This document shows positions 59,594 to 64,000 of a stretch of 64,000 nt of DNA, piece after piece (position 1 is the first letter of the stretch; every line of letters begins with the position of its first letter). Location of the stretch: contig JAZOLU010000029.1 of assembly GCA_045653425.1 (NCBI GenBank), forward strand, positions 19,919 to 83,918. The letters are read 5' to 3'. This stretch comes from RGIG3009 sp045653425. GTDB taxonomy: Bacteria > Bacillota > Clostridia > Oscillospirales > Acutalibacteraceae. Made by a program: the position numbers and the translations under genes. Under the pieces are notes generated by a model, which made no database searches, was not told where the DNA came from, and saw nothing but the letters and a program-made list of their open reading frames with translations.

Positions 59594-61858
59594 TTACAGT
59601 TTATTGCGCTGAATCTTACCGCTGATTGTCTTGGGCAGCTCGTCTTTGAACTCAACAATGCGGGGATATTTATACGGCGCGGTATGCTGCTTTACATACT
59701 CCTGAATCTCCTTTTTGAGTTCGTCGGTTCCCACGGTCCCCTTAACAAGAACAACACTCGCCTTAACAACCTGACCGCGGATTTCATCCGGCACGGCGGA
59801 AACGCCGCATTCCAAAACATACGGCAATTCCATAATCACGCTTTCAATCTCAAAAGGCCCAATGCGGTAGCCGGATGACTTAATGACATCATCAATGCGA
59901 CTGACGTAATAGAAGTACCCGTCCTCGTCGCGCCAAGCGGTATCACCCGTGTGATAAAAACCATCGTGCATGGCTTCGGTGGTCTTTTCTTCGTCACGGT
60001 AATATTCTTTGAACAGTCCGCAAGGTGCGCCGTCAGTGATTCTGACAACGATTTCACCCACCTCGCCGTTGGGAACGGAGTTGCCGTCGGGGTCGACAAT
60101 ATCAATATCATACTGAGGCGAAGCTTTGCCCATAGAGCCCATTTTAACCTCAGTGCCCACAAGATTGGCAATGGTAAGCGTAGTTTCGGTTTGACCAAAG
60201 CCCTCCATAATTCTAAGGCCGGTTGCCTTTTCAAACTGCTTAACCACCTCGGGATTGATGGCCTCGCCCGCCGTGGTTAGGTGATGGATGGAGGTGAGGT
60301 CGTACTTGCTCAAATCCTCTTTAATGAGCATTCGGAGCATTGTGGGCGGTGCGCAGAACGTGGTTATATTGTACGTTGCAAACATAGGCAAAATATCTGC
60401 CGCGTCGAATCGGTCAAAGTCATAGACAAATACCGCGCCCTCGCACAGCCATTGACCATAAAGTTTGCCCCAGAGCGATTTTCCCCAACCGGTATCGGAA
60501 ATGGTTAGGTGGAGACCGTCTCTCTCGCAACAATGCCAGTATTTGGCGGTAACAAAATGACCCAAAGCGTAGGTGTGCTTGTGGCAAGCCATTTTGGGGT
60601 TGCCTGTGGTTCCCGACGTAAAGAACATTAACGCCGGCTCGTCGCCGCAAGAGGTATCGTCTTTACGCTCGAATTTACCGGAGAAACGCGCATATTCCTC
60701 GTCAAAATTATGCCAGCCCTCACGGCTGCCGCCAACCAAAATCTTGGTTGTCAGTCCGTTGTATTTTTCCGCCGCCATATCCACCATATCGGCAACGTCG
60801 CCGTCGGCGGGGCACAGAATGGCACTAACGCCCGCGGCTTCAAAACGATAACTGAAATCGTGGTCTTTTAACTGATTGGTGGCGGGAATGGCAACGGCAC
60901 CCAGTTTGTGCAACGCCACCATAGCAAACCAGAACTGATAATGCCTTTTTAGCACAAGCATTACCTTATCGCCTTTTTTGATACCCAGCGAGGTAAAGTA
61001 GTTGGCACACTGGTTGGAGGCGCGTTTGATATCCTCAAAGGTGAAACGACGCTCTTGCTTGTGTTTATCAATGTGGAGCATCGCCAGTTTATCGGGATAC
61101 GCTTTGGCAATTTCATCCACAATATCAAAACCAAAGTTGAACGTTTCGGCATTGGGGAAGGTGATGCTCTTTAATGTGCCGTTTTCGTCCTCTACGGGTT
61201 TTACAAACTTTTCGCAAATGAGATTTTCCGTTTTTTGCGCCGAAACAATGCTTCTTCTGACAACCTCTTCCCCCGTCTTTTCGCCCGAAAGAACAACCGC
61301 GCAGAAAACACAATCCCTGCCCTCAACGGCAATCATTCCGTGAGGGGTGGAACTGTTATAATAAATACTGTCGCCCTCGTGAAGAATCTCGGTGTGCTCA
61401 CCGATTTGAACCTTCAAAGCACCTTCCAAAATGAGGTCGAATTCCTGACCGCTGTGTTTTGTTAAATGAATCGGCTTGTTTTGAAGCTCCGCCGAATATT
61501 CGTAACGAACCCAATACGGCTCCGACATTTTCCCCTTAAAGGACGGCGCCAAATTTTGAATTTCAATGCCGTCTTCCTTGGCGGCTCGTTGCCCCTTGCC
61601 CTTACGCGTTACGGTGTAGGAAGAAAGTTTGGCAGTGTGCCCCTCTAAAAGCGCCGTCATTTCCACGCCCAGTGCGAGCGCACACTTGTGTATGAATGTA
61701 AAGGGAAAATCCTTTGCGCCCGATTCGTAAACCAAATATTCCTCGTGCGAGACCTCCGCCTTATGGGCCATTTCCTCGGTTGAAATGCCACATATCTCGC
61801 GCATTTCACGAATTCGCCGCGCCACCTCTAAAAGTTTCTCAGCCGATACTGTTGACAT
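59594..61858 (-). CDS. XRE-cupin-acyl-CoA synthetase fusion (Ile T-box unit)
   Basis: A 754-residue paralogue of the Val-linked ligase with the same order: XRE helix-turn-helix (~8-70; I-S-T-E-E-M-A-H-K-A-E-V-S), cupin (~130-192; H-S-G-Q-E-F...T-P-H-G-M) and acyl-CoA synthetase (~215-754) with F-F-T-S-G-T-T-G-N-P-K at 412-422, G-F-G-Q-T-E-T-T and the catalytic lysine S-G-K748-I-Q. Its leader carries an apparent Ile specifier, so 2-methylbutyrate, the acid that gives isoleucine by reductive carboxylation and amination, is the inferred substrate. Ribosome site AGGAGG; ends 8 bases before the next promoter. Confidence 0.9.
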   Translation of the reverse strand: MSTVSAEKLLEVARRIREMREICGISTEEMAHKAEVSHEEYLVYESGAKDFPFTFIHKCALALGVEMTALLEGHTAKLSSYTVTRKGKGQRAAKEDGIEIQNLAPSFKGKMSEPYWVRYEYSAELQNKPIHLTKHSGQEFDLILEGALKVQIGEHTEILHEGDSIYYNSSTPHGMIAVEGRDCVFCAVVLSGEKTGEEVVRRSIVSAQKTENLICEKFVKPVEDENGTLKSITFPNAETFNFGFDIVDEIAKAYPDKLAMLHIDKHKQERRFTFEDIKRASNQCANYFTSLGIKKGDKVMLVLKRHYQFWFAMVALHKLGAVAIPATNQLKDHDFSYRFEAAGVSAILCPADGDVADMVDMAAEKYNGLTTKILVGGSREGWHNFDEEYARFSGKFERKDDTSCGDEPALMFFTSGTTGNPKMACHKHTYALGHFVTAKYWHCCERDGLHLTISDTGWGKSLWGKLYGQWLCEGAVFVYDFDRFDAADILPMFATYNITTFCAPPTMLRMLIKEDLSKYDLTSIHHLTTAGEAINPEVVKQFEKATGLRIMEGFGQTETTLTIANLVGTEVKMGSMGKASPQYDIDIVDPDGNSVPNGEVGEIVVRITDGAPCGLFKEYYRDEEKTTEAMHDGFYHTGDTAWRDEDGYFYYVSRIDDVIKSSGYRIGPFEIESVIMELPYVLECGVSAVPDEIRGQVVKASVVLVKGTVGTDELKKEIQEYVKQHTAPYKYPRIVEFKDELPKTISGKIQRNKL

Positions 61859-61883
61859 TTTAACAACCTCCTAAAACAAAAAT

Positions 61884-62182
61884 AAAACCCGCCTCAAAGC
61901 AAAAACTTTGAGACGGGTGAAGAAACTCACTCGCGGTACCACTCAAATTGCGATAAAATCGCCACTTTAGGGTCTAACAACCCCTTTGCACTAACGCGGC
62001 ATACACGGATTGGCTTAATAGCAAAAGCGTTCGGCCTTTCAGCTCGGAAGTGATGGGTTAAACGTGAACTTACGCTATCGGCTTGCACCAACCGCCGACT
62101 CTCTGAAAGGTAAATCCACAACCGTCTTCGTCACAGCCATTAAATTTTCCTACATTCTACCACCAAACAAAACGTTTGTCAA
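61884..62182 (-). promoter_or_regulatory. T-box leader, apparent Ile (AUC) specifier, with promoter
   Basis: Promoter TTGACA and TAGAAT, 17 bases apart (62154-62182), then a T-box leader with core AGTGGTACCGCG (plus-strand 61932-61943) and a terminator stem (about 61887-61918) ending in TTTTATTTTTG. Stem I contains AGAGAGTCGGCGG...GCCGA at the apex and a 10-bp helix GTGGATTTAC/GTAAGTTCAC; the triplet before A-CTTC is ATC (62054-62052), an isoleucine codon. Uncharged tRNA-Ile should switch the ligase gene on. Confidence 0.87.
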
Positions 62183-62227
62183 TAGCTATTTTTATAAATT
62201 TGACGGGACACGCTATATCACTGCAAA

Positions 62228-63649
62228 TTAAAGATTATAGTACTTGTCAAACTCCGCAGGATGAGGAATCGCGGCAAGCTGTCTGCACTCGGCGCGCTTG
62301 GTTTTAATGAAATTACGGATAAGTTCTTCGGGGAACACGCCGCCTTCGGTGAGATAGGCAAAATCGTTTTCCAAGCAGTCAAGTGCCTCGTCAAGCGATA
62401 CAGGAAGTCCCTGCAACTTTGCCTTTTCCTCGTCGGGGAGGTTGTAGAGATTCATATCGTACGGGCCCCAGCCGTTTGCGTGGGGGTCAATCTTGTTCTT
62501 AATGCCATCAAGACCCGCCATAAGAATAGCCGCGTAGCAGAAGTAGGGATTGCACGTAGCATCCGGATTGCGAAGCTCAAAACGGCGCTTGTCGGGACTT
62601 TTTGCGTAGGCAGGTATGCGGATAACCGCACTGCGGTTGGAGGTTGCGTAGCCAACCGTTACGGGTGCCTCAAAACCGGGGACCAAGCGTTTAAAGGAGT
62701 TGGTGCTGGGGTTGGTAATGGCGCACAGAGAACCAATGTGCTTTAACAGACCGCCAATGAAATAATGAGCGGTTTCGCTAAGATGAGAATAGCCGTTATC
62801 ATCGGAAAATACCGGTTGTCCGTCCTTGAACAGAAGCATATGCACGTGCATACCCCTGCCGGCTTCACCGTAAATGGGTTTGGGCATAAACGTGGCACTC
62901 TTGCCGTATTTGAGGGCCGTGTTGTGGATGATATACTTTATCATCATTGTGGCATCGGCCATATGAACTACTTCGCCAAGTTGGGGCTCAATTTCGAACT
63001 GACCCGAAGCCGCCACTTCCGGATGATGATAGTTGATTTCAATGCCCGCCTCTTTCATAAGAAGGCACATTTCACTGCGACATTCATACGACGTGTCAAA
63101 CGGCTTGGCAATGTGGTAATTCTTCTGTTTGGCAACAACAACGCCGTGCCCCTCGTTGTCGGAATTCCAATAGGATTGCTTGGCATCTACCGTGGCACCT
63201 ATGTATCTCCCCTCAACGTTCCAGGTCACATCGTCAAAAAGATAAAACTCGAATTCGGGCAAAATTTTCATTTCATCAGCAACGCCGCTGTTTTTCATAT
63301 ACTCAACAGCCGCCTTAATGATGTTGCGCGGATACTGAGCGAGCGGGCGGTTTTCCGGGGTGTCAATTATCATAGCGTTGCCCGTCATAGAAAGCGTGGG
63401 AATGTCGCAAAACGGGTCAATCACAGCGGTATCGGGGTCGGGAATAAACACCATATCGCTCTTTTCAACCACGGCATAGCCATAGTTGGACGCATCAAAG
63501 CCAATACCGCTTTTCATCGTATCTTCCGAGAAATTTTCGGCAGGAATGGTAACGTGACGGTACTGACCGTTGATATCCACCATTTTGAAGTCGACCATCT
63601 TAATGCCGTTTTCTTTGATAAGGTTAAGAATATCGTGAACATTCGCCAT
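62228..63649 (-). CDS. glnA: Glutamine synthetase type I
   Basis: A 473-residue class I glutamine synthetase, making glutamine from glutamate, ammonia and ATP. Signatures: D-F-K-M-V-D-I-N-G at the start, the E-F-E-F-Y-L-F metal-binding region, G-Q-F-E-I-E-P, K-P-I-Y-G-E-A-G-R-G-M-H-V-H (ATP site), N-P-S-T-N-S-F-K-R-L-V-P-G-F-E-A-P and N-R-S-A-V-I-R-I-P. The N-L-Y-N-L-P segment includes a Tyr at the position adenylylated in enterobacteria, but this is also found in enzymes that are not modified. Start: ATG at 63649 with AGAGG. Its product feeds nitrogen to the amino acid synthesis genes downstream. Confidence 0.94.
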   Translation of the reverse strand: MANVHDILNLIKENGIKMVDFKMVDINGQYRHVTIPAENFSEDTMKSGIGFDASNYGYAVVEKSDMVFIPDPDTAVIDPFCDIPTLSMTGNAMIIDTPENRPLAQYPRNIIKAAVEYMKNSGVADEMKILPEFEFYLFDDVTWNVEGRYIGATVDAKQSYWNSDNEGHGVVVAKQKNYHIAKPFDTSYECRSEMCLLMKEAGIEINYHHPEVAASGQFEIEPQLGEVVHMADATMMIKYIIHNTALKYGKSATFMPKPIYGEAGRGMHVHMLLFKDGQPVFSDDNGYSHLSETAHYFIGGLLKHIGSLCAITNPSTNSFKRLVPGFEAPVTVGYATSNRSAVIRIPAYAKSPDKRRFELRNPDATCNPYFCYAAILMAGLDGIKNKIDPHANGWGPYDMNLYNLPDEEKAKLQGLPVSLDEALDCLENDFAYLTEGGVFPEELIRNFIKTKRAECRQLAAIPHPAEFDKYYNL

Positions 63650-63686
63650 AAAATCATACCTCTTTCGTCCGTTTTATAATACAAAT

Positions 63687-63716
63687 AATATAACAAATAT
63701 CGTCTTCTTTTGTCAA
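63687..63716 (-). promoter_or_regulatory. Promoter of glnA
   Basis: On the minus strand TTGACA and TATATT are 18 bases apart, about 38 bases before the glnA ATG. No clear GlnR or other operator was recognised. Confidence 0.7.
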
Positions 63717-63859
63717 TACGCCTGCAAAAAATGTTTGGGGTTACGGTAATAAAACGGTTACATCCATCCCATACACCAAATAACACCAAGTGCTGTCAGC
63801 GTTACCGGGGCTCCTTTGACTTGTTTTAAGGCATTGTATCATAAATAAAAAGCTTTTTC

Positions 63860-63888
63860 AATAAAAATCCCCCCGCATAGCGGGGGGT
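63860..63888 (-). terminator. Terminator of a gene beyond the right edge
   Basis: A perfect 8-bp stem CCCCCCGC-ATA-GCGGGGGG (63869-63887) followed on the minus strand by ATTTTTATT. It implies a minus-strand transcript entering from outside the window. 63717-63859 holds no recognisable gene. Confidence 0.75.
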
Positions 63889-63894
63889 ATTTCA

Positions 63895-64000
63895 TTTTCG
63901 GGCATAGCCCTATGCGATACTGGCTGCGCACAAGTGCGCTTTTTATTGGCCTGCCAGCCACGCACCGATTATTTACTACCCGTAAACGGGTTCCGCGGGT
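63895..64000. repeat. Cluster of short palindromes at the right edge
   Basis: About 100 bases with at least three tight palindromes: GCATAG-CC-CTATGC, GCGCAC-AA-GTGCGC and ACCCGT-AA-ACGGGT, plus TGGCTG paired with CAGCCA around the second. No open frame. Could be a structured RNA continuing past the edge or a dispersed intergenic element. Confidence 0.5.

Noticed and set aside
52299..62182. Aminoacyl-tRNA synthetase control as the target of the T-boxes
   Set aside because: No synthetase gene follows any of the three leaders; each is followed by a metabolic gene with its own ribosome site.
62765..63679. 304-codon open frame on the plus strand
   Set aside because: Antisense to glnA, which has complete family motifs.
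63895..64000. CRISPR array
   Set aside because: The repeats are different short palindromes without a constant repeat or regular spacer length.

Overview
The window looks like a chromosomal segment of an anaerobic, spore-forming member of the Clostridia (Oscillospiraceae/Ruminococcaceae-like). This rests on a low-oxygen enzyme set (class I two-subunit fumarase, A-type flavoprotein-rubredoxin fusion, glycyl radical enzyme, ferredoxin-dependent 2-oxoacid oxidoreductase), SleC-like and SpoVB-like sporulation genes, T-box leaders and Firmicute-style promoters and ribosome binding sites. No phage, CRISPR array, replication origin or complete insertion sequence was found.

Layout. 1-6.5 kb (minus): flavoprotein, ZIP metal transporter, ThrE-type exporter (cut by the window edge), fumarase subunits and a PutP-type symporter. 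6.5-12 kb (minus): one compact operon with its own promoter and terminator, encoding a B12-independent diol dehydratase (glycyl radical enzyme), its activase, two microcompartment shell proteins (EutS/PduU and BMC-H), an EutP/PduV GTPase and a class II aldolase. 12-15.5 kb (minus): PPi-type phosphofructokinase, pyridoxamine kinase and a degenerate MocR regulator. 15.6-19.7 kb (plus): spore-cortex/peptidoglycan-binding proteins and a SpoVB-like flippase. 19.8-21.5 kb: tRNA-Lys, tRNA-Glu and tRNA-Asn, a GC-rich palindromic stretch carrying pieces of tRNA-Asn, then two AT-rich genes that look foreign. 21.6-29 kb (minus): maltodextrin uptake (MalEFG) and breakdown (MalP, MalQ). 29-35 kb (minus): housekeeping run gtrA-cca-prfC-arsC/spx-mutY-dCMP deaminase-SDR. 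35-45 kb (plus): phosphodiester glycosidase and two membrane proteins, asnS, an aspartate aminotransferase, secD-secF.

45-63.7 kb (minus) holds the most striking region. Three separate T-box leaders appear to have Ile (AUC), Val (GUA) and Leu (CUC) specifiers. The Ile and Val leaders each precede a paralogous acyl-CoA synthetase fused to an N-terminal XRE helix-turn-helix and cupin. The Val unit continues into a P-loop ATPase, a four-subunit 2-ketoisovalerate-type ferredoxin oxidoreductase and a branched-chain aminotransferase. The Leu leader precedes a catalytically degenerate isopropylmalate-synthase homologue and a third acyl-CoA ligase, fused to a sugar-isomerase-like TIM barrel, then an amidohydrolase and an AEC permease. 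Read together, this is probably a starvation-induced route that builds branched-chain amino acids from branched short-chain acids: ligase, reductive carboxylation, transamination, with roughly one ligase per amino acid. Glutamine synthetase lies immediately upstream.

All calls come from reading the sequence and from memory of protein families. No database search was run. Specifier codons, substrate assignments and operon links are inferences and are marked as such.
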